A stretch of 64,000 bases of DNA from Mesobacillus sp. S13 (GTDB lineage Bacteria > Bacillota > Bacilli > Bacillales > Cytobacillaceae), in assembly GCF_020422885.1 (NCBI RefSeq), contig NZ_CP084622.1, forward strand, positions 3,057,001 through 3,121,000, read 5' to 3'. Shown piece after piece: positions 10,531 through 19,695 of the stretch (positions within the stretch are counted from its first letter, which is position 1; each line of letters starts with the position of its first letter). The position numbers and the translations under genes were made by a program. The notes under the pieces were generated by a model. It saw nothing but the letters and a program-made list of their open reading frames with translations. It was not told where the DNA came from and ran no database searches.

Positions 10531-10552
10531 AATCCGGAGAATTCTCCGGATT
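10531..10552. terminator. Bidirectional terminator between ypjC and the zinc metallopeptidase
   Basis: Perfect palindrome AATCCGGAGA/TCTCCGGATT around AT, flanked by A7 on the left and T7 on the right, so it can end transcription from both sides. Confidence 0.9.
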
Positions 10553-10555
10553 TTT

Positions 10556-11233
10556 TTATTCTTCACTGGTCATTCCAGTATATATCATCACTAAGCGCAA
10601 CAGTTCAAGGACCGCAACCGCTGCTGCAGCTACATAGGTCAAAGCAGCTGCATTCAAAACTTTCTTTGTTTCTCTTTCTTCATCATTGCGAATGATGCCA
10701 TTTGAAACTACCAGGTCCATTGCCCTGTTGGAAGCGTTGAATTCCACCGGCAAGGTTATGATCTGGAAAACAACAGCAGCAGCCATGAATAGGATACCAA
10801 GTAACAGTAAACCGCTTAATTGAGCAAAAATCCCAATTAGGATCAGGATCCAGGAAAAGTTTGACCCTAAGCTTGCCACTGGAACAAGCGCATGGCGGAA
10901 GCGAAGGAATGCATAGTCCTCAGCATCCTGAATCGCATGGCCTACCTCATGAGCAGCAATTGCTGCTGCTGCGACTGAATGGCCGAAAAAGTTTCCGGAG
11001 GATAAACGGACAACCTTTGAACGCGGGTCGTAGTGGTCACTTAAATAACCTCTTGTTTCCTCGACGCCAACATTATATAAACCGTTATCATCCAAGATCT
11101 TACGCGCTACCTCAGCCCCAGTCATTTGTGACGAAGAAGCGACCTGTGAATATTTCTTGTATGCTCCTTTTACTTTGAATTGAGCCCATAATGGGATCAA
11201 AATAATAAGCGCAAAATAAATTAACGTAGACAT
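10556..11233 (-). CDS. Membrane zinc metallopeptidase, YugP family
   Basis: 225 residues. A membrane segment at the N-terminus, then the zinc motif HEVGH at 95-99 with the downstream AFLRFRHALVP, then at least three hydrophobic helices (about 117-160 and 195-220). The family (DUF/peptidase M-type YugP) has no firmly assigned substrate. ATG follows a GGGGAGG site. It stands between ypjC and ypjB. Confidence 0.88.
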   Translation of the reverse strand: MSTLIYFALIILIPLWAQFKVKGAYKKYSQVASSSQMTGAEVARKILDDNGLYNVGVEETRGYLSDHYDPRSKVVRLSSGNFFGHSVAAAAIAAHEVGHAIQDAEDYAFLRFRHALVPVASLGSNFSWILILIGIFAQLSGLLLLGILFMAAAVVFQIITLPVEFNASNRAMDLVVSNGIIRNDEERETKKVLNAAALTYVAAAAVAVLELLRLVMIYTGMTSEE

Positions 11234-11294
11234 CTAGTACCTCCCCTTACAACTCTTGCTGTTATCATTATTTTATTAATACTAGATAGCGGTG

Positions 11295-12092
11295 TCAATT
11301 TTTTCGTTCTTTTTGTACATTTCTCTTTTTCTCATTGTCCCCTCTATATTTTCTCCAACCAACATAGGACAATGTAAGAATGATGATGCTTCCAGTAGAA
11401 ATCATTACCCACCACAGGGATGGATCCGCTTCATCCTCGGTCATGTCATCAAAGATATTCTGCAAGTCCGACTCAAGGGCTTCCAGTTCCTCCTGGCTGG
11501 TGGCTTCTTCGAGAACTTGGGGCCGATACTGGTCAATAAAGCTGATTTTAGCATCAACTTTTTGGATTCTTTCCGGTGTGATGTCAATCTTCATGCTCGG
11601 ATAAATGACATTATACAATGACAGAAATGAATTAAGGTTCGAATGGAATTCGTCATTATCACCTTCATAAGCAGCAGTCTTCATATCATTGAATACTGTC
11701 ATGATGGGACCTTCCATTTCAGTCCATAACGGCTGATGAGTGGAGGCAATCGCATCAATTACAAGTCTGAATTTTGTAACCCGATTCATCCTTTCAGCAT
11801 GTCCCAGGTCATTGTTTGCCACCGCTTCAACTGCTTCATCATGCGCTACAGTAATAATCCGCAATTCATCCATAGTGAATGGACGACCATCCCCGGCGAC
11901 TATCAGGAATTCTTCTGAAAAATGATTCAACAATCTGTTCGCATCATCATATCGGTGAAGTTTGACCATTTGCAGAGCTTGGTCTGATATATTGTCCAGT
12001 TCCTCAACAGGCGACTGTGGTTCTGCGTATGCTGCGAACGGCGCAAGCAATAATAGTAGCACCGTAAAGAATAAAAGATATTTTGCTCTCAT
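11295..12092 (-). CDS. ypjB: Sporulation protein YpjB
   Basis: 265 residues from ATG at 12092, which follows a strong GGGGGG site; the upstream ATG at 12140 has none. It has a signal peptide or N-terminal anchor (residues 1-22, ending AAYA), a helical extracellular body, and a C-terminal membrane helix (about 232-250, SIIILTLSYVGW) followed by a lysine/arginine-rich tail. The family is annotated as sporulation-related; its molecular function is unknown. Confidence 0.82.
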   Translation of the reverse strand: MRAKYLLFFTVLLLLLAPFAAYAEPQSPVEELDNISDQALQMVKLHRYDDANRLLNHFSEEFLIVAGDGRPFTMDELRIITVAHDEAVEAVANNDLGHAERMNRVTKFRLVIDAIASTHQPLWTEMEGPIMTVFNDMKTAAYEGDNDEFHSNLNSFLSLYNVIYPSMKIDITPERIQKVDAKISFIDQYRPQVLEEATSQEELEALESDLQNIFDDMTEDEADPSLWWVMISTGSIIILTLSYVGWRKYRGDNEKKRNVQKERKN

Positions 12093-12161
12093 TCCTGTCC
12101 CCCCTCTAAATACTATTAAAATGTATGAGAGGGTGGACAAGGTTAGACCAAAATTAAAGGG

Positions 12162-12767
12162 TTATCTTGATCTTTTTAGCGAGAGTGCGAATCGCTCAGG
12201 CCGCAGTCCGAAATAATAACCAACGGCAATTGAGAAAATGCTCAGCCAGAATGTAAAGTATCCAATTTGGTCCATATATAAATCTAGCGTATGGTACCTA
12301 GGCATCATTTCAAAAACATAGTCAATGATTTCATTATGAAGAACGACCACTGCAGCGACAATCAAATGCCATGCTTTCATCCGATAAAAAGGAGCGTATA
12401 ACACCCCTTCCACCGCCATCGCAAAATGGGAAGCCATCAGCATGAGGCCGATCCAGTCGAGCTGGCCTGAAACGAAGAACACCATTGAGTTCATGACCAC
12501 AGCCCATAGGCCATATTTGACTAAGCTTACGATAGCCAATGCTTCCATTAAAGGCCAATTTCTCCCCATAAGGAATGCCCCCAAAACGAATACAAAAAAC
12601 AAGCTTGCAGTTGGACTATCTGGGACGAAAAGAAGAAACCGCGGTGGTGTATCGATAAGCTGCCATTTGTACCAATAGTACCCGTAGGCTGTCCCTAACA
12701 CATTCACCCAAAATAACAGCCACAAGACGGACCTATTCCCTAGTAAAGGGTATAATCTTTTTATCAT
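12162..12767 (-). CDS. ypjA: DUF1405 membrane protein YpjA
   Basis: 201 residues with five to six membrane helices. I chose ATG at 12767 because GGAG lies 9 nt before it and the protein then begins near where Bacillus YpjA begins; ATG at 12782 and an upstream start are possible. Contains WYKWQL and FVPDSPTASLFF, a signature shared with YpjA. Sits next to ypjB as in B. subtilis. Function unknown. Confidence 0.84.
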   Translation of the reverse strand: MIKRLYPLLGNRSVLWLLFWVNVLGTAYGYYWYKWQLIDTPPRFLLFVPDSPTASLFFVFVLGAFLMGRNWPLMEALAIVSLVKYGLWAVVMNSMVFFVSGQLDWIGLMLMASHFAMAVEGVLYAPFYRMKAWHLIVAAVVVLHNEIIDYVFEMMPRYHTLDLYMDQIGYFTFWLSIFSIAVGYYFGLRPERFALSLKRSR

Positions 12768-12946
12768 CTTGACTATCTCCATTCCCAAGTTTTCTATCAC
12801 TATTATTACAGTTTGTAGAAAATAATCCAAGTTTTCCTTGATCTTTCATTAAGTGCTATATGTATTTAATTCAATCCTTATTCAAGATTCAACTTACCCT
12901 ATGTATGAAGGAGACCAAAGTCAGAGTATTTATCCGTCTACATGAA

Positions 12947-12978
12947 AAAGAACCTGCAAGTTATCTTACAGGTTCTTT
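12947..12978 (-). terminator. Terminator of the qcrABC operon
   Basis: AAAGAACCTG / CAGGTTCTTT stem just past the qcrC stop. Confidence 0.75.
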
Positions 12979-12984
12979 GAAATA

Positions 12985-13743
12985 TTACTCGCTTAGGCCG
13001 TCGATGAATTCAGCAAGTGTCTGAAGTTCTTCGTCAGTACCTTTGAAGACAGCAGGCATGTTACCTTGACCATTCTTGGCAACGTCTGCAATTTCTTCAG
13101 CATTCAATTTAGTATCCAACAGACTTGGCGCAGTAGCACTGCCCCCGAACTCCCCACCGTGGCAGGAAGTACATGTCTGTGCTTGTGCGATTTTATATCC
13201 GTCAGAGTTCTTGTCGATCTCAACATCGACGATCGCTCCCTGCTTCTTGGCTGCTTCCCAGTCATGGTGGGCAACAGATTCCCAAGTAAGGTAGAAGATT
13301 GAAGCGATTGCCAACAGCATAAAACCAGTAGCAAGTGGACGCTTTGATGGACGGCGTTCTGGACCGCGGTCAATAAACGGCGCAAGCAATAATGCACCAA
13401 ATGCAAGACCCGGAATTACCATAGCTCCAATTACTGTATATGGCCCGGAAGCATAAGAATATTTAAGCAATTGATATAAGAATAAGAAATACCAGTCTGG
13501 CAATGGAATATACCCTGTATCAGTAGGGTCGGCAATCCTCTCAAGCGGAGACGGGTGAGCAATTGTCAAGCTCAAGTATCCGATGAGGAAGACCGCACCA
13601 ACCATCCATTCCTTCAACAGGAAGTTTGGCCAAAACGCTTCCGTTTTGCCAGGGTATTCCGAGTAGTCTTTCGGAATATTAGGCTTGCGTTCTGCAGGGA
13701 CACGAGAGTCTCCTACGAACTTCATACCTTTACCACGATGCAT
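12985..13743 (-). CDS. qcrC: Menaquinol:cytochrome c reductase, cytochrome b/c subunit
   Basis: 252-residue fusion typical of Bacillus. The N-terminal ~165 residues resemble subunit IV of b6f (IPLPDWYFLFLYQLLKYSY, membrane helices near 55, 105 and 140); the C-terminus is a cytochrome c domain with the haem-binding CTSCH near residue 188 and a Met ligand candidate in GNMPA near residue 228. Transfers electrons from the Rieske/b6 core toward cytochrome c. Last gene of qcrABC. Confidence 0.96.
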   Translation of the reverse strand: MHRGKGMKFVGDSRVPAERKPNIPKDYSEYPGKTEAFWPNFLLKEWMVGAVFLIGYLSLTIAHPSPLERIADPTDTGYIPLPDWYFLFLYQLLKYSYASGPYTVIGAMVIPGLAFGALLLAPFIDRGPERRPSKRPLATGFMLLAIASIFYLTWESVAHHDWEAAKKQGAIVDVEIDKNSDGYKIAQAQTCTSCHGGEFGGSATAPSLLDTKLNAEEIADVAKNGQGNMPAVFKGTDEELQTLAEFIDGLSE

Positions 13744-13810
13744 CGAGCAATCCCCTCCTTTTTCCGTATCATTGGCGAATCACGGTTCGCACAACATTTT
13801 CATTCGAATT

Positions 13811-14485
13811 TTACAATGGACCAGAAATACCTTGCTTACGAATCATCAAGAAGTGCGCTCCCATTAAGCCTAAAAGTGCAGCCGGCAGGAAGAATACGTG
13901 GATCGCGAAGAAACGAGTCAAGGTTTGTGCACCAACGATCGTTGAATGTCCGGAAAGTAATATCTTAATGTAAGGACCAATCAATGGAACAGCCTCTGCA
14001 ATCTGCAATGTAACCTTAGTTGCGAATAATGCTTTCATATCCCATGGAAGCAAGTAGCCTGTCAATCCAAGAGCCAGCATGACGAAGAAAATCAGGACTC
14101 CGACGACCCAGTTCAATTCACGAGGTTTCTTATAAGCGCCCTGGAAGAACACGCGAAGCGTATGTAAGAACATCATAACGATGACAAGGCTCGCACCCCA
14201 GTGATGCATACCGCGGACAATTTGTCCAAATGCTACCTGGTTTTGAAGATAGTAAACAGACTCCCATGCATTCTTGATGTCCGGCACGTAGTACATTGTC
14301 AGGAACATCCCTGAAAGAATCTGTATGACAGTGATGAAAAACGTCAGACCGCCAAAGCAATACACGAACGCAGAAAAGTGGTGCGCCGGGTTAACGTGCT
14401 CAGGAACCTCATGGTCTGCGATATCGCGCCACAAAGGCGTAATATCTAAACGTTCATCTACCCAATCGTAAATTTTGTTTAACAA
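13811..14485 (-). CDS. qcrB: Menaquinol:cytochrome c reductase, cytochrome b6 subunit
   Basis: 224 residues, the length of Bacillus QcrB. Four membrane helices with the haem-ligand context MHHWGASLVIV (near 92) and FAIHVFFLP (near 190); the FYGA-like quinone region and IVRGMHHW are well kept. Binds two b-type haems and a third haem as in b6f complexes. Sits 3 bp after qcrA and before qcrC. Confidence 0.96.
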   Translation of the reverse strand: MLNKIYDWVDERLDITPLWRDIADHEVPEHVNPAHHFSAFVYCFGGLTFFITVIQILSGMFLTMYYVPDIKNAWESVYYLQNQVAFGQIVRGMHHWGASLVIVMMFLHTLRVFFQGAYKKPRELNWVVGVLIFFVMLALGLTGYLLPWDMKALFATKVTLQIAEAVPLIGPYIKILLSGHSTIVGAQTLTRFFAIHVFFLPAALLGLMGAHFLMIRKQGISGPL

Positions 14486-14488
14486 AGA

Positions 14489-14995
14489 TTACGCCCCCTT
14501 TCGTGGTTCGGCTTTTCCTACATAAAGGAACCCGTCTTTTTCTTTTGTTGGATATACATCCAATGGTGCCAACGGCGGTGTGCCCGGCACGTTAGTACCG
14601 TCCTTCTCGTAAAGGCCGTAGTGGCATGGACAGAAGAACATATTCGGATTTTTCTTATCCGTATTCCAGTCTACAACACAGCCAAGGTGTTTACATACTG
14701 GCGACAGGGCAATAATGTCCCCGCCTTCGTTTTTGAATACCCAAGCAGTTCCAGTCTCTTCAGATTCATACCATGCATCTTTTTGTGTGAAAGTAAAGTT
14801 GACTTTTTGCGGTTCATTTGTGATATCTGCGATTTTCAATGGAGTCGCGATAAAATCTCCCGCATCCTCACCCTTCAGTACAGGATCAACGGCAAATCGA
14901 ACCATTGGCATCAGCATCCCTGCAGCCATGAAACCGCCTACACCTGTTAGAGTATAGTTTAAGAATTGACGTCTTGAAACACGATGCTTACTCAC
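14489..14995 (-). CDS. qcrA: Menaquinol:cytochrome c reductase, Rieske iron-sulfur subunit
   Basis: 168 residues. Twin-arginine-like N-terminus (SRRQFLNYT, residues 7-15) followed by a hydrophobic segment, and the [2Fe-2S] motifs CKHLGC (near 111) and CPCHYG (near 132). GTG start at 14995 with GAGGGGGG 7 nt upstream. First gene of qcrABC. Confidence 0.96.
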   Translation of the reverse strand: MSKHRVSRRQFLNYTLTGVGGFMAAGMLMPMVRFAVDPVLKGEDAGDFIATPLKIADITNEPQKVNFTFTQKDAWYESEETGTAWVFKNEGGDIIALSPVCKHLGCVVDWNTDKKNPNMFFCPCHYGLYEKDGTNVPGTPPLAPLDVYPTKEKDGFLYVGKAEPRKGA

Positions 14996-15150
14996 GCTAT
15001 TCCCCCCTCTATTCCCAAGTTAAGTCCCCAACGGACATAATTTAAACACATTTTAAAACTAGGACATAACCATGATATATCAATCTCATTACAAAATCAA
15101 TATAATACTATGTTGAAAACATTTTTTGCAGTGATAAAAATAACACGAAA

Positions 15151-15606
15151 CTATTCTTCTTCCCATTTCTCAGTAAACAAAGAAAGTAATTGCTTTACCT
15201 GATCCTCCACTATAGCCACTTTCTGCTGCTCCTGCATGTGCTCCAAAGACAAGGACGGAAGCCAAAGAACATTTCCAATCAACTCTTTCTCCTGCTGTCT
15301 CCAGCTGCTGTCGGACGTCACATAAAAAACATGCTTGAAATGCTTGTCCAATAGAGTGTTCTCCCATTCCTTCAAAACGTTCAAGCTACCCTCATTTCCT
15401 TTTATGTAAACAAAATCAGGCAAGAGGAAAATCCGGCCCCGAAACTGCTTCTCCAGCTGTGATGTAAGTATTCCAGTGAATTCCGCCATCGAAGCATTTT
15501 GTTTCATGTCATCACCAAAAGAAACTGGCAATAACGGGACAATTGCTGTGTCGACATACTCAGCAGCTTTTTGGTACATTTCCACATCTGCTGCCACCCA
15601 TTTCAT
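15151..15606 (-). CDS. ypiF: YpiF, DUF2487 family protein
   Basis: 151 residues from ATG at 15606, preceded by TGGAG at 9 nt; the longer form to 15627 has no better site. MKW start and the AAEYVDTAIVPLLPVSFG segment fit YpiF. Soluble, no recognised catalytic motif; function unknown. Upstream of qcrABC and downstream of the palindrome array, with a predicted own promoter. Confidence 0.85.
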   Translation of the reverse strand: MKWVAADVEMYQKAAEYVDTAIVPLLPVSFGDDMKQNASMAEFTGILTSQLEKQFRGRIFLLPDFVYIKGNEGSLNVLKEWENTLLDKHFKHVFYVTSDSSWRQQEKELIGNVLWLPSLSLEHMQEQQKVAIVEDQVKQLLSLFTEKWEEE

Positions 15607-15681
15607 AAAACCAACTCCATCTATCATTTAGGCTTGAGTCGTAACTAAAGGCTACCTAAGGCCCTTATTTACATCTACTCT

Positions 15682-15710
15682 ATAATATCATATTGAAAAT
15701 AGTTTTCGAA
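15682..15710 (-). promoter_or_regulatory. Candidate SigA-type promoter of ypiF
   Basis: -10 TATTAT (15682-15687) and a weak -35 TTCGAA (15705-15710) with 17-bp spacing. It lies between the 52-bp array and ypiF, which would put the array outside the ypiF transcript. Confidence 0.4.
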
Positions 15711-15737
15711 CCGTATGGTGTGTTGGTTTCTTGGCTT

Positions 15738-16621
15738 TATAGATAACCGAATCAATGAGTTCAGACATAATTGTGGCTTACCCTCTTTGTTTTGTCCGAA
15801 GTCGACCCGGGTTCGGACAAGATTACGGCTTCTCCTCCTCGTTTTGTCCGAAGTTGAACCAGATTCAGACAAAATTGCGGTTTGTCCTCTTCGTTTTGTC
15901 TGAAGTCGACCCGGGTTCGGACAAAATTGCGGTTTGTCCTCTTCGTTTTGTCCGAAGTTGAACCAGGTTCAGACAAAATTGCGGTTTGTCCTCTTCGTTT
16001 TGTCCGAAGTTGACCCGGCTTCGGACAAGATTACGGCTTCTCCTCCTCGTTTTGTCCGAAGTTGACCCGGCTTCGGACAAGATTACGGCTTCTCCTCCTC
16101 GTTTTGTCCGAAGTTGAACCAGGTTCAGACAAAATTGCGGTTTGTCCTCTTCGTTTTGTCTGAAGTCGACCCGGGTTCGGACAAAATTGCGGTTTGTCCT
16201 CAAAGTTTTGTCTGAAGTCACACCGGGTTCAGACAAAATTGCGGTTTGTCCTCAAAGTTTTGTCTGAAGTCACACCGGGTTCAGACAATTTCGTGGCTTC
16301 TCCTCGTAGTTTTGTCTGAAGTCACACCGGGTTCAGACAAATTTATGGCTTATCCTCGAAGTTTTGTCTGAAGTCACACCGGGTTCAGACAAATTTATGG
16401 CTTATCCTCTTAGTTTTGTCTGAAGTCACCCTTGGTTTAGACAAATTTATGGCTTATCCTCAAAGTTTTGTCTGAAGTCACACTGGGTTCAGACAAATTC
16501 GTGGCTTCTCCTCGTAGTTTTGTCTGAAGTCACACCGGGTTCAGACAAATTCGTGGCTTCTCCTCGTAGTTTTGTCCGAAGTCACACCAGGTTCAGTCAA
16601 TATCGCAGCTAAACCCTGAAA
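15738..16621. repeat. Tandem array of 52-bp palindromic units (16 plus one degenerate)
   Basis: Units start TTTTGTC at 15790 and then exactly every 52 bp to 16570, without any insertion or deletion; a degenerate unit precedes at 15738. Each unit holds an inverted repeat (TTGTCCGAA, a ~12-nt loop, TTCGGACAA, or the TTGTCTGAA/TTCAGACAA form) and a GC-rich tail with TTTGTCCTC or CTTCTCCTC. Units 5 and 6 are identical, as are 4 and 7. No unique spacers. No ORF in it is convincing, since 52 is not divisible by three and reading frames are by-products of the repeat. Confidence 0.97.
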
Positions 16622-16715
16622 TCTTGTAGGGGACAACCTTAGATTCCGGCCATTACAACACCTTGTTCTCACTTTTCATCAAAACACACCGTCCGTATAA
16701 AAATGCAAAATAAAA

Positions 16716-16737
16716 AGCCTGCTATCTAAAGCAAGCT
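16716..16737 (-). terminator. Terminator of ypiA-ypiB
   Basis: AGCCTGCT / AGCAAGCT stem overlapping the ypiB stop, followed on the minus strand by TTTTTATTTT. Confidence 0.7.
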
Positions 16738-17290
16738 ATAACGAATTGACTGTGCCCAATCTTTTTAATTGTTCTGTGAGTTGTTCAAAAGCTTTCTGGT
16801 CCTGGCTGTCCAGTGCTTCATCGATCATGGTGAGCAGTTTGTCTTTCTGGAACTTTTGGATACTTTCTTCAAGGAATCTTTCTGCTACCATCTTGTCACT
16901 TTCGCTGATTTGGAGCTGGCCTGGAACATATGGGTTTTCTTCCAGTACGGCCGCAAACTGGTGGGCTTTGTTTGAAGCGTGGAAATTCAATTGGATGTAA
17001 ATTTCCTCTTCTCTGTTCAGACGAATGTCGTGGAACGACTTTTCTGCATCCGTCGTCATTACGTTTTCTTTGAAGAACCTGAATGGCACTTCATCGACGC
17101 AATGGGTCGACATTACTAATCCCCTTGGACAATACTGTGCATTATCCACAAAGTGCACCTTTTCCATCAGCTGGTCATGGCTCATCAAGTAGTTAAGGAT
17201 CCAAACGCATTCCCGCCTTTTAAGCTGATAATGGTTCAAAAACCAGCGAATAAAATCCTTTTTCTCGTTGACAGATACAGGGGTTGTCAT
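16736..17290 (-). CDS. ypiB: YpiB, UPF0302 family protein
   Basis: 184 residues from ATG at 17290, which follows GAGGAGGG; the longer form starts within that site. The N-terminal part ([23 protein letters not shown]) and the acidic/helical C-terminus are typical of YpiB (UPF0302/IDEAL family). Function not established. It follows ypiA closely (about 40 bp). Confidence 0.87.
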   Translation of the reverse strand: MTTPVSVNEKKDFIRWFLNHYQLKRRECVWILNYLMSHDQLMEKVHFVDNAQYCPRGLVMSTHCVDEVPFRFFKENVMTTDAEKSFHDIRLNREEEIYIQLNFHASNKAHQFAAVLEENPYVPGQLQISESDKMVAERFLEESIQKFQKDKLLTMIDEALDSQDQKAFEQLTEQLKRLGTVNSL

Positions 17291-17332
17291 TTTTGAATCC
17301 CTCCTCTGCATAACTCAAATTTTTTGTTGAAA

Positions 17333-18598
17333 TTACTGATTCTCCGTCAAGCGTTCCAATAACTCACGGAATTCTTCATTGCCAGGTTCTTTTTCAACTA
17401 ACTTACTAAAAATTTCGGCAGCGTCGGCCATTTTTCCTTCTTCAATTAAAAAATATCCGTAGTCTGTCAAAAATTCTTTGTTGTCTTTAAAGAAAGTATA
17501 TGCTAGTTGGTATTTGTTTAATGACTGTGAAAAATCTTCAATTTGCTGGTAAGCTACTGCCTCATCCCATAAAATCTGAGGTTCCTCTTCCTCTTCATGG
17601 ATATCAGCTGCTCGTACCAGCTCCAGTACATCCTCATAGCGTTCCTGCTTAAGAAACAATTTATTGAGGACCAAGACCCCTTCCATGAACCCAGGATCAA
17701 TGGCAATTGATTCTCGAAGCAATTTTTCAGCAGCTTCTTCATCAGGAATCTTAAGGGCCAATTTGCCGCCATAAAAATATAAATCTTTATTGAATTCATC
17801 TTGATCGATTCCCTGCTTTACAGCTTCGAACGCTTCTTCAACCATTTCTTCACGTTCATAGGCTTTGGCTAGATAAAGGTAAAGGGAGTGATATTCAGGG
17901 TCAAGAGCCTTCAGTTCCTCGAATTTCTCGATCGCTGTTTTATTATAGCCCGCCTGCAACGCGGTGAAAGCAAATCCGAACAAAGTATTAATTTCCAGTT
18001 TTTGCTCTAACGCTTTTTCATAAAAGTGGAGAGCTTCCTCAAACGACCCGCCCGCACTTAAAGCTTCGGCCAATCTCTGATTGATATTCACTCCGCCAAT
18101 TTCCTCATGTGTCTTAAGAACCGTTTCATAATACTGAATCGCTTCAACCAATTTCCCCTGGTGGGCATATAGCTCACCTAGTGCAAAATCAATCACAGGC
18201 TCATCCGGTAAAATCCTTTTCGCTTCATGGAGCTTCTTTTCGCTTACCTCAAACAGACCTTCCATTTGATACAGGTCTGCCAATAGTAGCAGCGCTTGAG
18301 GGAAAGAAGGATCATCTTCTTTTACTCTTTCAAGGGTAAGCATCGCCTCTTCCTCATTACCCATTTCAATCTGGGTTTCTGCGAGCAATACATGGAGTTC
18401 TCCTTCATCAGGATAATTCTTTAATAAACTTTCAATCAAAGCCCCTGTTTCTTCCATAAAACCGAATCGGAATAGCTCCTCGGAAAGAAGGAATTTTTCT
18501 TCGTCGCTGCCTTGTTCAAGAATTTCCTTATAGGCAGCCATTGCTTTTTCAAGCTGTCCATTTTCAATATAATTTGTTATTTCTTTTACTTCGATCAT
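17333..18598 (-). CDS. ypiA: Tetratricopeptide-repeat protein YpiA
   Basis: 421 residues made of about ten TPR-type 34-residue repeats (for example EEAMLTLERVKEDDPSFPQA and IQYYETVLKTHEEIG), no membrane segment, acidic. Probably a scaffold for protein-protein contacts; partner unknown. I chose ATG at 18598 because AGGA lies 8 nt upstream; ATG at 18607 adds three residues. Transcribed with ypiB. Confidence 0.85.
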   Translation of the reverse strand: MIEVKEITNYIENGQLEKAMAAYKEILEQGSDEEKFLLSEELFRFGFMEETGALIESLLKNYPDEGELHVLLAETQIEMGNEEEAMLTLERVKEDDPSFPQALLLLADLYQMEGLFEVSEKKLHEAKRILPDEPVIDFALGELYAHQGKLVEAIQYYETVLKTHEEIGGVNINQRLAEALSAGGSFEEALHFYEKALEQKLEINTLFGFAFTALQAGYNKTAIEKFEELKALDPEYHSLYLYLAKAYEREEMVEEAFEAVKQGIDQDEFNKDLYFYGGKLALKIPDEEAAEKLLRESIAIDPGFMEGVLVLNKLFLKQERYEDVLELVRAADIHEEEEEPQILWDEAVAYQQIEDFSQSLNKYQLAYTFFKDNKEFLTDYGYFLIEEGKMADAAEIFSKLVEKEPGNEEFRELLERLTENQ

Positions 18599-18649
18599 TT
18601 CTCTCATCCTATCTTCACTTCAGGCTTCGCAATCAACTCAAGAAAGCCT

Positions 18650-19555
18650 TTAATAATTATCTGTAAAAAATCCTGGTGTCTTAATTATAACATTCTCTCC
18701 CTTTCCTGGCCGATAATAAACCTCACTCCCTGCACGAATTACTTTTCCCTTATCGACGGTCACTGCCAAATGCTTTGATTGGAAAAACAACCCGTGTTCA
18801 TCACGATGTTTTGTTTCAGCGTTAATATTGTAAAGATTATAGCTGAGTTCCCCGCCAATATGCAGATTGGATTTTTCCGGGAAGATTCCCGTTTTCTTTA
18901 AAACTGACCTTGACACGGGGCCCGGGTTCGATAAGTCATCGTGCACTGCGGGGAGCTTCTCTTTTTTCATTAAATCACTCCAGATATTGAGCTGAACCTG
19001 CCTTCCCTTTTTATGCTTGCTTTCAGGGAAGAGTGGAATGATTGGGCAATTATATGGAAACAGTGCTTCCTTGATCCAACCCCATGGCATCGTACTTAAG
19101 TTGTCCATCTCGTCAATTTCCAGAAAGATCGCTGGGATTTTTAACTTTTTGCACTTCCGGATAAATCCAGGATTCAAAAGGCGTGGAGGGATGCTGACCC
19201 CCAGGACAAAGTCAATTGGGCTGTCCAGCAAATCACTTTTCATCTGCTTAAGCTTTTCTTCCAGCTGTCGTTCAAATTGGATTTTAACTGTCGTGAACAC
19301 AACAGTGCTGCCCTTGAAGATGAAATTTTTCAGGTAATATTCTTTTCTCTCTTTAAAAGGTTCTTTCACAGGAAGATTTTGATCAAAGAGGACATGTGTT
19401 GGGGTCATTATGAAGGTGTCCGCATCCATCCTCATGTAGTTATAGCGGTCAAAATTGGACGCTGAAGATAGAATTCGCTGGTCCTCTACCAGCATATTCA
19501 TCTCTGTTAAGGCTTGTCCTTTCATGAGGTGGACATTTTCTATAATGTATGCCAT
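18650..19555 (-). CDS. Uncharacterised protein with amidohydrolase-like ends
   Basis: 301 residues with no membrane segment and no clear name. The N-terminus (residues 1-60: a beta-rich stretch with LVEDQRI, then MRMDADTFIMTPTHVLFD) has the shape of an amidohydrolase start, where a PGxxDxHxH metal motif would be expected; here that motif is replaced by MTPTHVLFD. The C-terminus (KVIRAGSEVYYRPGKGENV) recalls the closing beta-sandwich. No metal-binding His pair is visible. It occupies the space between ypiA and aroA. The link to amidohydrolases is my inference. Confidence 0.6.
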   Translation of the reverse strand: MAYIIENVHLMKGQALTEMNMLVEDQRILSSASNFDRYNYMRMDADTFIMTPTHVLFDQNLPVKEPFKERKEYYLKNFIFKGSTVVFTTVKIQFERQLEEKLKQMKSDLLDSPIDFVLGVSIPPRLLNPGFIRKCKKLKIPAIFLEIDEMDNLSTMPWGWIKEALFPYNCPIIPLFPESKHKKGRQVQLNIWSDLMKKEKLPAVHDDLSNPGPVSRSVLKKTGIFPEKSNLHIGGELSYNLYNINAETKHRDEHGLFFQSKHLAVTVDKGKVIRAGSEVYYRPGKGENVIIKTPGFFTDNY

Positions 19556-19695
19556 AAAACCACTCCTTTATCGGTCTTATGACAAACTATGCTGAAATCC
19601 AGAGAATATAACGCAGTTTTATTTGGTTTTACCGTACAAATAGACAGAAGGCCATCCATTGCTCATGATTGGCCCTCCTCCAAAACAAGACTATG

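Noticed and set aside
15675..16236. Repetitive minus- and plus-strand ORFs within the 52-bp array
   Set aside because: 52 is not a multiple of three, so frames rotate with each unit. The peptide repetition comes only from the DNA repeat; no ribosome binding site is convincing.
15738..16621. CRISPR array
   Set aside because: The whole unit is repeated with no unique spacers, and no cas gene is near.
15738..16621. Integron attC array
   Set aside because: Units are adjacent with no cassette genes between them, and no integrase is seen.
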